Position numbers and translations under genes: made by a program
Notes under the pieces: generated by a model
What the model saw: only the letters and a program-made list of their open reading frames with translations
Database searches by the model: none
What the model was told of the DNA's origin: nothing
Part shown: positions 32,489-46,017 of the stretch, piece after piece
Layout of the letters: each line of letters starts with the position of its first letter
Numbering within the stretch: position 1 is the stretch's first letter
From: Phycomyces nitens
Lineage: Eukaryota > Mucoromycota > Mucoromycetes > Mucorales > Phycomycetaceae
Direction: 5' to 3'
NCBI GenBank assembly: GCA_022702545.1
Contig: JAHRBC010000007.1
Coordinates: forward strand, 372,001-436,000
DNA length: 64,000 bases

Positions 32489-35424
32489 TTGTAGACGGGT
32501 TGTGTGGATCTAATATATATATGTGTATATGTGTGTGTTTTTTCTGATATTTAGGAGAAAGAAGATAAATTTTATATCCAACAAGACAAGCATTTTAATT
32601 TTTAAAGGAAAAAAAAAAGTGCTGCGTTTTCTCTTGTTACTTGTCCTATTTCAGAAACAAGCCAAAAACTCCTCTTTACACGTGAAAATGCAACTGTTTG
32701 TTATGTATTGTACTCCTTCCATTCTGTGCCGCATGTGAAGTTTCAGCTATTGAAATAATAATAATAATAATAATAAAGGTGAATGAACATGGTCTGTTGG
32801 GCTCATAATGTATGGTCTGTGCATTGGATATCGTCTCTGGCTTTATTCATAATGTAAGCATCACAGTATACTTTCTATTGTTGTTTGATTCCACATGGCG
32901 TTATCTTGATCGTGTATCTTTGACCTCTCTGTGTGGGTTTAAGGTTGTCCCCAAGAAATGGCATTTGAAAATAAATAATAAAATAAAAAAGCTTGTCTTT
33001 CATATAACAAAGCCTGTGTTAATCACACTTGCCGCATCAGTCGATCTTTTCCCTCGATGCACGTGCCCTCAATAAAAAAAATTGGATTGTTGAAAGACAG
33101 ACAGACAGAAAGTGCAATGTGGTATATTTTATTATTTCTTGCGCTTTTTTTATTTTATTTCAATACTAAAATTGCGTCAAGAGACCAATTGTGTCCAATA
33201 GGACAATTGTGATTTCCTGCTTGATCTAATTTACCACAAATCGAGAATGTTTTTATTGTGTGTAATCTAATGGAACGTATATCCGATTATGCTCTTACTC
33301 CATTTGCCCTTCTTCGGGAAGGATCACCGTCTCAGCCTAGACTTTGGCACTACCCGAGACCTGATTTGGCTATAGCTGTCTTGCCATTGTCATACGGGCG
33401 GAATTGACATGGCTGAATGGAGGTTTGACACAAAGAAGGCTGACCTCTTGGCACCCTTTTTGTATTATTATTCCACTGATCCTTGGTGTGTTGTGCTGTG
33501 GTGGGGGTATTGGCAGTGGAATAAAGGTATAGAGTGTGTTGAGCAAAAGGTGTCTGGACATCTAAAAAGTCTGGTGATTGTGATAAATATAAAGAGGGAC
33601 TGTTGTTCATGGGAATAAAATGATACTGTATATATTTTTGTCTGTAAATCATACTTTACACACACACACACACACACACATATCGTAGGACACATTTTTG
33701 TACCTTTTTTCTTTCTTTCTTAAAGGATGGGGTTCCGAGATTCCATATTACTGCTGAAAATACAATCGCCCTGTTCAATATAATATTCAGGCACTAGAGT
33801 GTAACATGTAACGGCCAGAGTGCCATCTTTACTGGCCAAAGATTTCCATTGTATTTTAATCTTTAGAATTAAATTATCCAGCAAATGTGCTCAGGCCAAC
33901 AACCTCAACAGCCTCAGCAACTTCAGCAACCTTTGCAACTTCAGAAATACTTTGGCTTCAAGACTATCTCTATGCTTTTCTATGCTTTTTGGTGTTTGGT
34001 TTTGTGCGATAAGCATGTGAAAGACAATGGCCTCGACGACAAAAATACGCCCTAGAGATCGATAACAGAATTATTATATATTATATTATTATTATTCTAT
34101 TTTAAATGGTCTAGTAAACTAGTTGGCTTGTATTATAACATAAAAAGACATTCTTACTACACATTGTACTTTCATGTGATTCTCAACGATTTACAATATT
34201 TTCTATATATCTCTGTGTGTCAAAGCGTTGAATATCCAACAACTAAAAAAGAAGAAAAAGAAATGGTGTACACTACACAAAGATATATATCAAAATGTAA
34301 CAGATCTCTGATAATTATTATCATTTTGTTGGGGATATTCTCATTCACCTCTTTTAAACGTCATCTGTATACATTTTGGACCATACAAACAATTCCCAGA
34401 GACATTCAAAAGCAGTACGTTTAGAGCAGAATATTCTGGTCATTTTTTGTTCCTGTAAACACGCATATGTATAAATATCTCTCAGAGCAATGTCTCTCTG
34501 TCTCTCTCTGTCTCTTACACCCCCCAAAAAAAAGAGTTTTTTTTTTTATTTTATTTTTTATTTCTTGTCCCCCCCCTCCCCTCCCCTCCCCCCTCTCCCT
34601 TTTTTCTTCCCCAAATGGTGCCTTTTGATTGACTCCCTGCTTTTCTTTTTTTCTTTTCTTTTTTTGCCAAGCATAAGAGATGTACAGAATTATAGCGTTA
34701 CATAGTTGACCATATGTTCCTGAAAACAAGGATATATTCAATTTTAACTGTATTATATATATTTTTATAAATATAAATAAAAAAAAAGATTATATGATCA
34801 CCATAATCTTTAAATAGGAGATTACTAGAAATACTTCTTGTAATTGAAAATTTTTATGTAAAAGAATATTTAGCCCAAAATATCAAAAGAACCATGAGTT
34901 TTGGCTAGACATTTTAAAAAGAATATATATATATACATACATACATACATACATACTCAAATCTACTTGCCAGTCTAAAATTTGACTTGCTTGATCCCAA
35001 AATTAATTACATAATTAAATGCTATTGTATATAATGATAGTAATACAAAACAAAATAATAATAATAATAAGAGAATAAGAGAGAGAAAGAGAGAGAGAGA
35101 GAAAAGGCCAGTGATCCAAAATTGGGCTAATGAAGATCCTCAGCCTTTTTTCTTTTTTTTTTCTTTTTGGTTTGTTTTCGATCCCTTTATTTCTATAAAC
35201 GCGTTACGTGAATAATTCCCAAAATCCTTGCGTGCTCAACCAAATATCTGTACAAGAGATTAGCCCCTTTTGTAAGCATTGTAAAAAGACTAAAAGGATT
35301 GGCAGAATAAATATTCTATCCCTATATACTTGAAGCTTCCCTATCCTTCACGTGGAATATCTAGCTATAAAAATCCCATTTTTTCTATTAACCCTTCAAG
35401 GATCATCCTCTTTCTCTCAAAACA
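32489..35424. other. Intergenic spacer
   Basis: About 2.9 kb. It holds TAA runs near 32755-32775, an AC run at 33658-33680, a strong polypyrimidine C/T tract at 34550-34680, a CATA tandem at 34937-34957 and an AG run near 35080-35105. Short frames are not convincing, so no gene is called. Confidence 0.55.
35366..35374 (+). promoter_or_regulatory. TATA box of the cytochrome P450 gene
   Basis: TATAAAAAT lies about 59 bases upstream of the ATG at 35425. Confidence 0.45.
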
Positions 35425-37373
35425 ATGCCAATTGATCTGTTTACAGATGCCTCATTTGCCAGCCTATTGGGCGGATCTCTTTTGCTGGGCATCGGAACCC
35501 TGGCCTGTATCTACCATGACAGAGCCGTATTTGATACTGCCCGTAAAGATATGCGTACTCTGGCTGGCTGGCCACTTGTAGGCAGTACACCCGAAATCGT
35601 CATGGGACTCTCGAGAATTCATGATTATTTCATCAGCCATAACAAACACAACGAGCTATCTACCGCGTAGGTTTCAAGGCAATCGATCATTAAATACTTA
35701 TTGTGATATACAGAACAACCTCGGCTATAGGAATCCCTCGCCATGTACACACATCAAACCCAATAAATATTGAGCACATCTTGAAAAGTAAGATCCCATT
35801 CCCCCCCAATTGATAATCGCATTAAACTCGCACCCGTATAGCAAATTTTGAAAACTACATCAAAGGTCCAGAATTCCACAATGCATTAGCAGATGTATTT
35901 GGTGGTGGAATCTTTAATGCAAATGGCGAGGAATGGAAGTTCCAGCGCAAGACAGCAAGTAATATATTCAACATCAAGAATTTCAGAGATCATTTCACAG
36001 AGTAAGTTTACAATTCTGCAATCTTTCTGTTTGATTAATCCGTCAATCACCAGTATCTTTGTCGAAGAATTGGACTTTATGGTTGAGAATATTTGGGACA
36101 AGGCTGCAGAATCCCATGAAGTTATCGATTTCCAAGAAATCATGTACAAATTCACATTGGATTCGTTTATCAGGTAAGTCTTGAAATACTTGATTTTTTT
36201 TCAGGATTCTAGATCCAACCAGACTCATCTTATTTCTTAGAATCGGTTTTGGCGCAAAGATCAACTCCCTTGGAAACAAAAGCCAGGTCCCCTTTGCGGT
36301 TGCCTTTGACAGCGCCCAACGCTTAGTTATGCCACGCTTTGTGAACTCTAGTTGGCCAATTACAGAGTCCATTCAACGTACTCTGTTTCCCTGGATTCCT
36401 ACCGTCCAGACTCATCTAAAGGTCATTGACAAGTTTGCTCACAAGGTTATTGAAGAGAGAAGAGAGCAGCTGGCACGGGGCGAAGAGCATGGAGACATTC
36501 TGTCTAGATTTATGACAGCCCGTGATTTGTCTGACAAGAAACTTGGCAATACAGAGTTGCGAGATGTAGTACTAAACTTTATTATCGCTGGACGAGACAC
36601 AACCGCACAGGCCCTTTCATGGACCTTTTACATGCTTATGTGCCACCCCCGGGTAGAGAAGAAGTTGCTCGATGAAATCAATAATATGGTACCAGTCGAG
36701 ATTATGCACGATCCAGTAGAGCTCTACAAAACCGTCAAGAACATGAACTACGCTCATGCAGTGTACGTGAATACCTTTAAGAAAAAACAAGAGAGAATTG
36801 GACCGGATAGGAATCTTGACAACTAACCAAACAACTATGTGAATGGACATTTGGTTGTGCAAACGTAGGTTTTATGAAGTCCTTCGCCTCTATCCATCTG
36901 TACCCCTAAACCAAAAGTATGCTCTTAATGATGATATTTGGCCCGATGGTACACATATTCGTAAAGGAGATTATATTCTTTGGGCACCATACGGTCAGGG
37001 TCGAAATGAAGCACTCTGGGGTCCTGATGCCAAACTGTTTAAACCTGAGAGATGGATTCTTGATGACGGTCGTTTGAACCGAGAACCTTCATCGAAATGG
37101 ACCGCCTTCCATGGAGGGCCACGAGCATGTCTAGGTAAGCATTTCTTGTGAATATTTATGAAAACGTGCTCATCTTATAATACATATACATATACATACT
37201 ATATATATGTATATACAGGTCAAAACCTTGCCACCCTAGAAGCTTTGGTGGCTATAATCTTCCTTGTCCGCCGATACAAGTTTAGCTTGTCTCATGCTCA
37301 GGACATTACCTATCAAGTATCCCTGACATTGCCCATGAAATATGGCATGAAAGTTTCTGTTCAACGTCGCTAG
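35425..37373 (+). CDS. Cytochrome P450 monooxygenase (CYP52/CYP704-like)
   Basis: Exons 35425-35666, 35714-35787, 35842-36001, 36054-36173, 36241-36762, 36869-37134 and 37219-37373 give 512 residues. A short N-terminal hydrophobic anchor (residues 12-28) points to the ER. Family landmarks: I-helix AGRDTTAQALSW (about 314), ExxR as FYEVLRLYPSVP (about 375), PERW and the haem loop FHGGPRACLGQNLA with Cys about 460 as the iron ligand. The QKYALNDDIWPDGTHIRKGDYILWAPYG type of segment and the overall layout resemble fatty-acid or alkane omega-hydroxylase-like P450s of the CYP52/CYP704 branch. The substrate cannot be read from sequence. All introns are GT-AG and in phase. Confidence 0.92.
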
Positions 37374-38745
37374 CCAACAGAGCTCTTGGTATATTATAAA
37401 ATAGAATATGATATACAGACCAACCACATAATACACCTTAAAGAAGATGGATTAATTTGATTCTTTTTTCTTTCTTTTTCTGCATCTCAATGTTTCTACT
37501 CTTAATATAAATCGTCTGATGTATTGTAATACCCTTCTAAAGACCAATTTTTCTATTAAATAAATAAATAAAAAAAATCCTGCTTTCAATAATATATAAA
37601 GGGACTCTTTATAGGAAATACATGGAACCCCTAATAATGCTGATTTGCATTTGTATAAAGTTATCTTACTGCAGACTTGGTGATAAAAAGGAGTACGAAT
37701 ATATATATAAATACAAATATAAATATATATTGTATTATTTATATCAATGGTCAACATTTTCATAACCAATACAATGCTAGTAATAAGACCTCTTTAATAT
37801 ATTTCTTGATCCAAGATTCAATAAATAAATAAATAATAATAATAAAAAAGAGGGACTCTCTTTTGCACCCCCCATATCAAATAACCCCTTCTCCTTTTTG
37901 TTAAAATAATAATAGAGGTAAATATAAGATGTGTAGTAAGACAAACCTTTTTCTGCAACAAATATAGGGATAGGAAATCTAGTCTAAGCCATGTACGAAT
38001 TGCATCAGCTAAATCTTGGATCTCCAAAATGTTCTTCTTTTTGGGACTAGGGCTCTATGAAAGTATTTTAATTGACATTTTTATTATTGTGTACAAGGCG
38101 CATTGACGTCAATTGAATCTGAACTGGACTCCAAAATATTATTATTATTTTTTTATAGAAAAAGGTTGATAAAAATAAATAAAGCTATATAATTCAGTGG
38201 ATAAACGTAAATGTAACGATACACGAATGTGAGAAAAATATGTCGATATTGGCAATTGACCCAAAGTAAGTATTCTATATTGTAATTATATATATATAAA
38301 TAAATATATATCAGGTACAAATTGAATGTATTTTGGCTTCAAATATGCCAACAACAACAACAACGACGATGACAAAAAAAATTTTCTGTGTGTGTGTTTT
38401 TCTTAGTGCCAAAGATCAAATCCATTCTTTCCCGCTTATCCATATCATATTTTGAAATTCGACTATACATATACATCTTCTTTATCAATTGCAATTATAG
38501 ACCAATGCAAATGTTGTTGTTTTTTTTTGTTTTTTGTTTTTTAAAAAAAAATCCAAGAATACCGATTAAATAACTATATGATGTACAGAAATGTATTGTA
38601 TTAAATTATGGTTTATATTGGCAAAATAATTAGCCACTGCTTTATCTTTACAACTGCTTGTCTCTCTCTTTTCTTTTTTTTTTTAAGAATATTTCAAAGT
38701 ATAATGTGTAGATTATGAAAATAGCTATGCAAATTAAATTAGAAA
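37374..38745. other. Convergent spacer between P450 and CotH genes
   Basis: About 1.4 kb of 3' flanks, AT-rich. It contains one exon-like block on the minus strand (37947-38054, listed separately) and a CAACAACAA run near 38350. Confidence 0.55.
37947..38054 (-). other. Exon-like block, possible fragment of an unannotated gene
   Basis: 108 bases flanked by TCATAG acceptor and AAG|GTTTGT donor, open in phase 0/0 for 36 codons and protein-like (EIQDLADAIRTWLRLDFLSL). I found no convincing upstream or downstream exon, so it may be a gene fragment, a non-coding exon or chance. Confidence 0.25.
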
Positions 38746-40746
38746 CTAGATAAAAAGAACCAAAAAGGATCCAAGAATAGCAAGCGATCGGATAGGCAAC
38801 AAGGTATTAGCAAAAGATGTCTCCTTGACGGCGGCCATGAAATCCAACTTTTGGGTAGTTTTAGAGTCAGTGCCAGGAGTGCTACTTTCGACGGAGCTGG
38901 AGGACTGAGGAGTATTGGGTGCTTCTGGCGATGGTACTACTACTGGAGATGTAGGTGCTGCTGCTGCTGCCGATGATGATGCTGGTGCTGCTGCTGCTGA
39001 GGATGTTGGTCCTGCTGCTGGTGTAACACCTGAAGGGGTTGAATTGGCCTCGGTACCATAGAGTTCTGAGACCACTTGTGCCTTTGCTGCAATGTACTCA
39101 ATCAGACCCCAACCAGCTCCTCCACCGTTGCCAAGGGGACCTGTCACGCCAGACCACAAGTTCTCGGCTGTCTGTTCAAATGTCCAGCCATAGTTTATTC
39201 CCGGGCTACGCTGTTTGATACTACGATCCCATTTAAGATCGGGCAGGATAAAATCATGATAGGCCAACACACGGCTTGTGAGGGTCTCGTTGTTAAAGAC
39301 AGACCCAACAGTTTCTTTGAGATAGGTCTCAAAAGTAGCCTTCATTTTTGGATTCTCCAGGAGGCGGTTGATCATAACCGAATTAGGGTACCGGGTTGCA
39401 TAGTCTTCGTACTTGACCTTGATAAAGTCTCGGCCTTCAGGCACATCCAGGTTCACACCAAATGTACCATCATAGTCCTGACCGAGGTAATACCACATAT
39501 TGGCCTCTGTATCCAAATAAGCACCGCAGTTGGATTGGAACATCCAGTAACCATCCCAGTCAGCAGTCAAGTACTCCATCACCATGAACCGAAGGAATTG
39601 ATCGGTATTAAAGAAGCTTGTAAATTTAGCAACCTGGGCATCGTCAGTCATGGTTGTGTTGGCCAGTGCAATGGCCAAAGGAGCAATGTCATCAGATGTA
39701 GCTGTGGTTTGGGGACTAGGTTCCCATGCCGAATAGCCCACGTCGTCAGTATGGACCTGAAAGTCTGCTCCAGTTGCGCCATCAAACAAAGGCCCCATTT
39801 CGGCCGGAGGATTGCCACCATAGAACATGGACCGGATATAGGAGTACATTGGAGTGTCATCCAGCATGTTAAATGTGCCAAAGCTTTCCTTGTTGATAAA
39901 GAACCGAACCATATTCGCACGATTGGCATATGTGCCCATTGAGTGCAGAACATCGGCGTAGAGTTTCTCGCGGATCTGGGTAGGATCTTCTTCCATATGG
40001 CGGATCTTTATCCAATCCCGATCATAGAGGTACTCTCCAGAAGGCAGAGTCCATTCCCAGCTCTGCTTGGCTGTATTCTTCTTGCGGCCACCGTGGTGAA
40101 GACCAAAGTCACAGTCTTTAAAAGTAAACACATCGTCCGGACCGATAAATGTGAACTTTGTCTTGTAGACCACATCTCCCTTGGGTACGTTCTCAACCAG
40201 GTTATCCATTTCAGACTGGATACCGGTAATAAATATGGAAGGTATATAGTTGGAATCCCACATGGGTGAGTCTTGGGTTTCACGGTCCCAGTTCTAAGCC
40301 AACAAGATTGTCAATTGGTTGTTTATTGAGCAGTAATGATTCCTTACATTGTCTTTTATTGGATATGGCAGTTCAGGGATGTTGGCATATGTTACAGGAC
40401 GATCATAGAAATCATTGCGAGTTGCACTGCGACCACTCTCAAGAGACCGGTCAAAAGACTCGGCAGTTCCGTCGACTATATACTAACAATGAATTGATGC
40501 GTTTAGTGGTCAATTGGATTTGATTGTGTGCCATGGTTTTACCTTGTAGCTGGCATTGTCAGGTAAATCCACGGTTCCGGTATAAAAAGGTACATCTGCG
40601 TCTGCAGTCTGAAGTGCAGTGGTGGCACCATTGATCGACACCGAGACTGCACCTTTGGCGTCAGGTGCGATTACTTTGAAGAGAACATTGGCAGCTTCAG
40701 AGCATGCAATCATTGACAGAGCAATGATTGAAAGTGAGTATTTCAT
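38746..40746 (-). CDS. CotH-family spore-coat-like protein, secreted and GPI-anchored
   Basis: Exons 40746-40543, 40482-40348 and 40293-38746 give 628 residues. It begins with a signal peptide (MKYSLSIIALSMIACSEA). The CotH domain follows: the YDRPVTY-type entry region, GLHHGGRKKN, SGEYLYDRDWIKIRHMEEDPTQIREKLYADVLHSMG, FVxNKESFG-type strand, MVMEYLTADWDGYW and the active-site-like DYDGTFG. CotH proteins are atypical protein kinases in Bacillus spores; related cell-surface proteins are abundant in Mucorales, where some members bind host receptors. The C-terminus is an Ala/Ser/Pro-rich stalk and a final hydrophobic segment (LAILGSFLVLFI), consistent with GPI attachment. The long antisense plus-strand frame is a shadow. 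Which paralogue this is, and any role in adhesion, is not readable here. Confidence 0.92.
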
Positions 40747-42567
40747 GATGAAGGTATAGGAGAGATACGAGATAAAATGTCCTTTCTTTCTTTTTTATGG
40801 AGTCTTTAAATAGTTGTTGGATCCCCTGTTAAATTGACCAAAGCGGAAGGTAAATGGTGTCTGGTTGGTAGGATTGTATAATAGATACATATAAATATAT
40901 ATTTTTATATAAATATATATTTATATGTATTTATATATATAAAGGGAGTCGACAAACCCAGACTTGGGTTCAAAGGACAGCTCGGTAAGGTGATCTTTTT
41001 GATTCCTGAATAGAAGAGGGGTTTACATTGTCGGAATACAAAGCTCTTTGTATTTTTGAGAGGTATGTCTATAGATCCTATTCCTTTTTTTTTAAAAAAA
41101 AACAGCTCATTTCTATTCTTATTTCTGCAATAGAGGCTTGTATTGTTTTTTGAATAGCATATTTCATTGTCAAAGAAATCATTGTCTAAAGAGTGTTATT
41201 ATCGATAAATTCAATTAATCAAATGGCGCAAGGATAGTAAATAAATAAATAAAAAAAGGGTCAATGAATATAAAGGGGACTAGATATTATATATTTTTTA
41301 TAAAGAATCAGAAATTTCATGCCAGTACAAATCATTGTCCATGTTTTATTATCTGTTTTGAATTTGTACAAATCCAAAGTTCCTTTGAAGAGTGTCTTTC
41401 TGCAATGGTTGTCGAAAAGGGTTCAAATCTCTTTAACGGAGAGAACAATATATATATATATATATATATACTTTTCATGTATTGGTATCCCGATTAAAAA
41501 TAAATAAATAAATAAAGGGTCTCTGGACTCCATAATATTAGTTGACAAAAGCATCATGTAGGAGCTCTACTAGGGCTTTTTTTATTCTTATTCTTATTAT
41601 TCTTATTTTTATTTTTACACTGGTTTCCGATTGTTTTAACGGGGCAAACTAATGCGGTTTCACGATTATATTTCCATCGACGTCTTATTCGCAAATGCTG
41701 AGCACTATTTTAAAAAAAGAAAGAAGAAGCTGGCTATTTTTAAATTGACGGATAATATCAATAATGCCAGAAAATCTGCTTTATTCAAGCAGAAAATCCT
41801 CGAGTCTAGTTTCCAGAAATCAATATCATGTATTTTGGAATGTTTTAAAAATACAAAATATACATAGTGACAGTGGATAACACCATTGACTTTGGAAGCA
41901 CTGCGCATCCTATCATGTTGCTAATGGAACTTGCAGGATTGGTGACTAAGCCTACCCTGTTCCAAGGTTTATCACAATCCCAAGCTGTCATAAGTCATGG
42001 TGAAGAATGTGGGAAAATACTGCTTAAACCTTAACCATTACTGTATTTCGCAACCATACACAACAAAGAGAAAACATTGAGCCTTTAAGGAAATGGGGTT
42101 TTTTTTATTACCAGTATTATAGCAAATCTCTAGTAATTGGTACACAATTTTTTTGGCCCTCAAAGATCTACCGGTACAGATGCAGAACACTAGCAAGGGT
42201 TTCTTGGCCTAGAGTTAGTATTTTGATAAACATGTTTTTTTTTTTAAAAAAGAAAAACGTTTGGCATCTGAGTCTAAGCGGCGATGTAAATAATTGCGAT
42301 GTATTTAATCACAGAAGAAACAAAAATTTCTTAAACAAGGCTCGGAAAAAGTGAGACCTGTCCAACAAGAGAAAAGGGTTTGAAGAGTCCAGCAGCCAAC
42401 CACGAAAGGGTTCTCATTTTCTTGTCCTCGTGACACCTTTGTAAGAATCACTGTTATTGTTTTTATGCAACACCAAGGCTTTATATGCTATATTATTAGT
42501 GCCAGTGATCTATAGACTCCCAAATAGCCTTTCTCTCTCTCTCTATTTATATCTACAAGAACTTGTC
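40747..42567. other. Intergenic spacer
   Basis: 1.8 kb, AT-rich, with TA runs near 40890-40940 and 41450-41470. On the plus strand an open stretch at about 41868-42034 (VTVDNTIDFGSTAHPIML...) follows a 71-codon frame at 41652-41867; I do not recognise it and it may be a fragment of a degraded element. Confidence 0.5.
40804..40813 (-). promoter_or_regulatory. Possible TATA box of the CotH gene
   Basis: CTATTTAAAG on the minus strand, about 58 bases upstream of the CotH start codon. Confidence 0.35.
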
Positions 42568-43997
42568 ATGGATCGCAAATCTCGAACATCAAGATCAGCC
42601 ACTCTAGAAGAAGCTAATGAGGAATTCAATCTGTGGAAAGAAATCTGCACATCTCTAGTAAAGCTAGAAGTCATTCAAAAGGATGCTGATGTAGCCCTCT
42701 CGAATATCAACAAGTGTCACCTCTCATTGAACTTTGACGAAGGCAAGACAATATCAACCTGAAACCCTTTTTGGGCCACCAGCCTAAAACATATACTTCT
42801 CTGTCCTAGGCATTGCATTTACAGTAGCACAAAGGCTTAAAGAATACTATCACAATGGTATCAACCTCACGACTACCGAAATAAAGTAAGTCAAGCTCAC
42901 AGATATGTGTAATTTAACCTTGTGTATAGGACAATCAAGGACATCATTGAGAAGATCACAGTACTGATTGGTTTACGAGATGCTTCTGAATATGTCAATG
43001 GTATGAATTAATTATGTCAGATCAGGTTTATTAAATACTGCTTCTAGTATTCGATCCAAAGAGAAGAAAGCGAAAGGTGGAGCCAGATGAGCTCAAGGTT
43101 AGCAATCCAGCCTCAAAATCCAGCCTTCCAATCGCAGGTCCTACAAAAAAGACAAAAATGTAACTATTATGCTGGTAGCTTATATTTGACACTATTGAAG
43201 AAATAATGTTTCTAGATTGCACTAACCATCTATTTTGGTACAATTTCAATATCTAGGAGCACGAATGGGATCTTTCCTCCTGGTACTTCTGTAAGGAATA
43301 TCAAAAGAAGAGAGGCCAACTATGCTATTATTACAATCACTTTTTTGTCTTATTTTAGTTTGGATCTAATTTATCGTATTCTATAGGTAGCCGCACGACA
43401 AATGCAGCAAAAAGGAAAAGCAGAAGAATGGATACTTGCGGTAGTAATCGCTTACATTCCAGACAAGGGCAGGTAAACATACAGACAGAATTATCAATTT
43501 ATCTCGACATTAAACCTCTACAATATTTAGATATCATGTCGAAGATGTCGATCAAGAAGAGAATGGTGCAAAACCGTATGTTTAATTTCATCAAAACATA
43601 AAAAGAGTTGGAGTGATTTAGTATATTTATATTTATATCTGTATGTATATTTATATGTGTATAGGCGATACATACTTGCTCCTCAACATATTATCCCGGT
43701 GCCTGAAGGATCCGAAGTACACGATTTAGCAGAGCTAAATACTGGAAAGGACGTTTTGGCTCTATATCCTGGAACTACATGCTTTTACCGAGCAAGTGTC
43801 ATTGCCCCTCCAAGCAAGGTACATCCAATTAATTATATATATATATATATATATGCTTCTTTTTTGTTGAACTTGTTTAATTATAGAACAAAGAGGTTGG
43901 TCGTCAAGGAAATTACAAGGTGCAATTCGAAGATGACAATGATGAGTTCAAGTATGTGATGCCTGAACATGTACTGGAATTCCCAAAGACCAAATAA
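42568..43997 (+). CDS. SGF29: SAGA-associated factor 29 (SGF29), double tudor protein
   Basis: Nine exons: 42568-42742, 42810-42885, 42930-43000, 43048-43159, 43257-43290, 43387-43472, 43531-43575, 43665-43818 and 43887-43997, giving 287 residues. The N-terminal half is helical and charged. The C-terminal tandem tudor region reads SVAARQM...EEWILAVVIAYIP, YHVEDVDQEE, YILAPQHIIPVPEG, VLALYPGTTCFYRASVIAPPS and YKVQFEDDNDEFKYVMPEHVLEFP, the SGF29 pattern. The protein is a subunit of the SAGA histone acetyltransferase module and binds H3K4me2/3 through aromatic residues of the tudor pair (the conserved Tyr/Phe in ALYPGTTCFYRA are present). The first intron (42743-42809) starts with GC; no GT is available before the in-frame stop. 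It converges on the G-beta gene. Confidence 0.92.
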
Positions 43998-44407
43998 TAC
44001 CAATAAATAACATATTTGATCCCAGTACATTTAATGTCTATATAACTTGATTTGGTTTATTTGAAGTTTGACACTTTGTTCAATACATAGCATGAGAATA
44101 CATAACATTAATATAAAATACATATTATAAGACTTGTAATATTGGTACTATTTTTTTTTTCTTTTTTCTTTTTTCTTTTTTTTTGCTTCTTGATTACAAG
44201 TGCAGTACATCAAGGGCCTGCCTTTTTGGCTATAAGAAAATGCCAGTGTATTTCCAATGCACATATCCTACGTCTTTTACACTGTGCATTAAAGGTGAAT
44301 TTGTCAAGGACATGGAGAACATACATAATTGTAAAAAAAAAAATATAAGAAGAATATAAAATATAGCGATAAATAAAGTGGTAGTAAAAAGGGGTAATAT
44401 AGAGCGA
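43998..44407. other. Convergent 3' spacer
   Basis: 410 bases between the tails of SGF29 and G-beta, AT-rich with T-runs near 44150-44185. No gene was seen. Confidence 0.6.
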
Positions 44408-45685
44408 TCAAGACCAAATCTATAAAATAAAATATAAATAAATAAATAAAAAACACACAAACACTCGTATAAGTTTTGGGTTGGAACCTCTTTTGATTAC
44501 TTACCTTTAGTGTTTGATCCCAACTGCCAGTACATGCTGCCATGCCATCATTCGAAATGCCTAGACAAGAAAGCCGGCTCTCATGTCCGCTCAGGATACC
44601 TACACGCTCGCATCTGAGCGTATCCCAAATGTGACAAGCGTAATTGTCATAGCCAGCAAAGAGCAGTCGTCCAGAGCGGGAAAAGGCAACAGAGGTTATG
44701 CCGCAGAGGATGTCGGGGTGAGTATAGATGGCCAGCTCATGATCTGCTCGTAAATCAAACATGCGGCATGTTGCATCATCTGATCCCGTACCAATTGCAT
44801 TCCCATTAGGAAAGAATTGGACGGCATTGATATCAGACTCATGTCCTGTAAAGGTCTGAACACATCGTCTGGATCGAATGTCCCATATCTTGGCAGTGGC
44901 ATCACATGCAGCTGATGCAAAGATTGCAGGATTTGATGAAATGGAGAGACTATATAGTAAATAGCATGGGTTAGTGTCTGTCTGGTGCTTATAAATGACA
45001 AAAATCAAGGTACACAAAATAAATATGTCTTGTAAACAATATAGACTTACTGCATGACATCACTTGAATGGTTTGTGAAGCTTGCAATCTGCTGGCCTGC
45101 GTGAATGTCCCACAGGGCACAGGTGGAATCTCCACTCGATGTCAGAATCTGGCTATCGTCAATGAACCGACAGCAACTGAGATAACCTGTATGGACACTG
45201 AGCTCTCTCACGGGCCTTGTGGGTCCTTCCCGGGTCTTGAGATTGTAGATAGAGCAGACATTATCAAGACCGCCCGATGCCACAAAGTTTCCTGAAGGAC
45301 TATAGGCACATGTCATGACCCAAGAAGACTGAAGGGGAACTACATAGACTTTGTTGGATGTGTAAGCATCCCACACTAGTAGCTTTCCGTCCTGGGAAGC
45401 CGAGACCAGATGTCTGTTGTCTGCTGACCAATGCATGGCATAAATCTTTGCTAAATGGCCAGTTAATGTGCGTCGCACCTTTAGGACAGTACGTCCAATA
45501 GGTTTGATCTGTTTCTCGGCCAATTGTTGTACTATTGTGAATATGTTTAGATAACATATATGTTTAAAGAAAGGAGTCTTACAAGAGGTATCAACCATGG
45601 CTTCTTGTCGTTGTTTAATCTTTGCCTTTAGGGATTCGGCCTCGCGTCTTGCAAGGAGCGTGCGTTCGGCAATGTCAGAGGTCAT
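44408..45685 (-). CDS. Heterotrimeric G-protein beta subunit
   Basis: Exons 45685-45583, 45531-45051, 44949-44505 and 44419-44408 give 346 residues, the standard length. The N-terminal helix ([19 protein letters not shown]) forms the coiled coil with G-gamma. Seven WD repeats follow: [94 protein letters not shown] and [12 protein letters not shown]. The last exon is only 12 nt (ATT TGG TCT TGA) and supplies the final KIWS of the barrel; its acceptor is a clear TATAG. The protein couples seven-transmembrane receptors to MAPK or cAMP signalling in mating and nutrient sensing. Identification is secure. Confidence 0.96.
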
Positions 45686-45780
45686 TGTAATGAGATGAAT
45701 GTAAAAAAAAAAAAAAAACTTGCTTTTCTCTATTTATGTAAATATAAATATATTTATTTATTAATTTATTAATTAATTTA

Positions 45781-46017
45781 TTAGGCCAAGTTCATGCGTC
45801 GAGCAGGAGCAGAGACCAAGTGTAGAAGTGAAGGGTAGACGAGAAAGGTGTGGTAGGGACATTGTCCATCGTCGAACAAGAGAAAACACTGGCTTCTGAA
45901 ATTTTCAATCATCGTCCCTGTACTACCATTAAAGGAGACCCGTTCTGGTACTCTTTCATGGATCCATTCACCCATTGGACTTTCTTTTTTTTTGTTTTTT
46001 AGGTCTCCAGAGTCCAC
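45781..46017 (-). other. Uncertain 78-residue open frame
   Basis: Begins MDSGDLKNKKKESPMG and runs to RRMNLA stop, lying 95 bases upstream of the G-beta start in the same orientation. The part after the A-run reads like real protein and is GC-richer than the surroundings, so it could be a terminal exon of an unseen or broken gene. No family was recognised. Confidence 0.25.

Noticed and set aside
34421..34741. 106-codon minus-strand frame rich in Lys/Glu/Arg
   Set aside because: It is the complement of a low-complexity C/T tract with no protein features.
39076..39942. 288-codon plus-strand open frame
   Set aside because: It lies fully antisense to the CotH gene, has no family features and reads as an antisense shadow of a GC-balanced exon.
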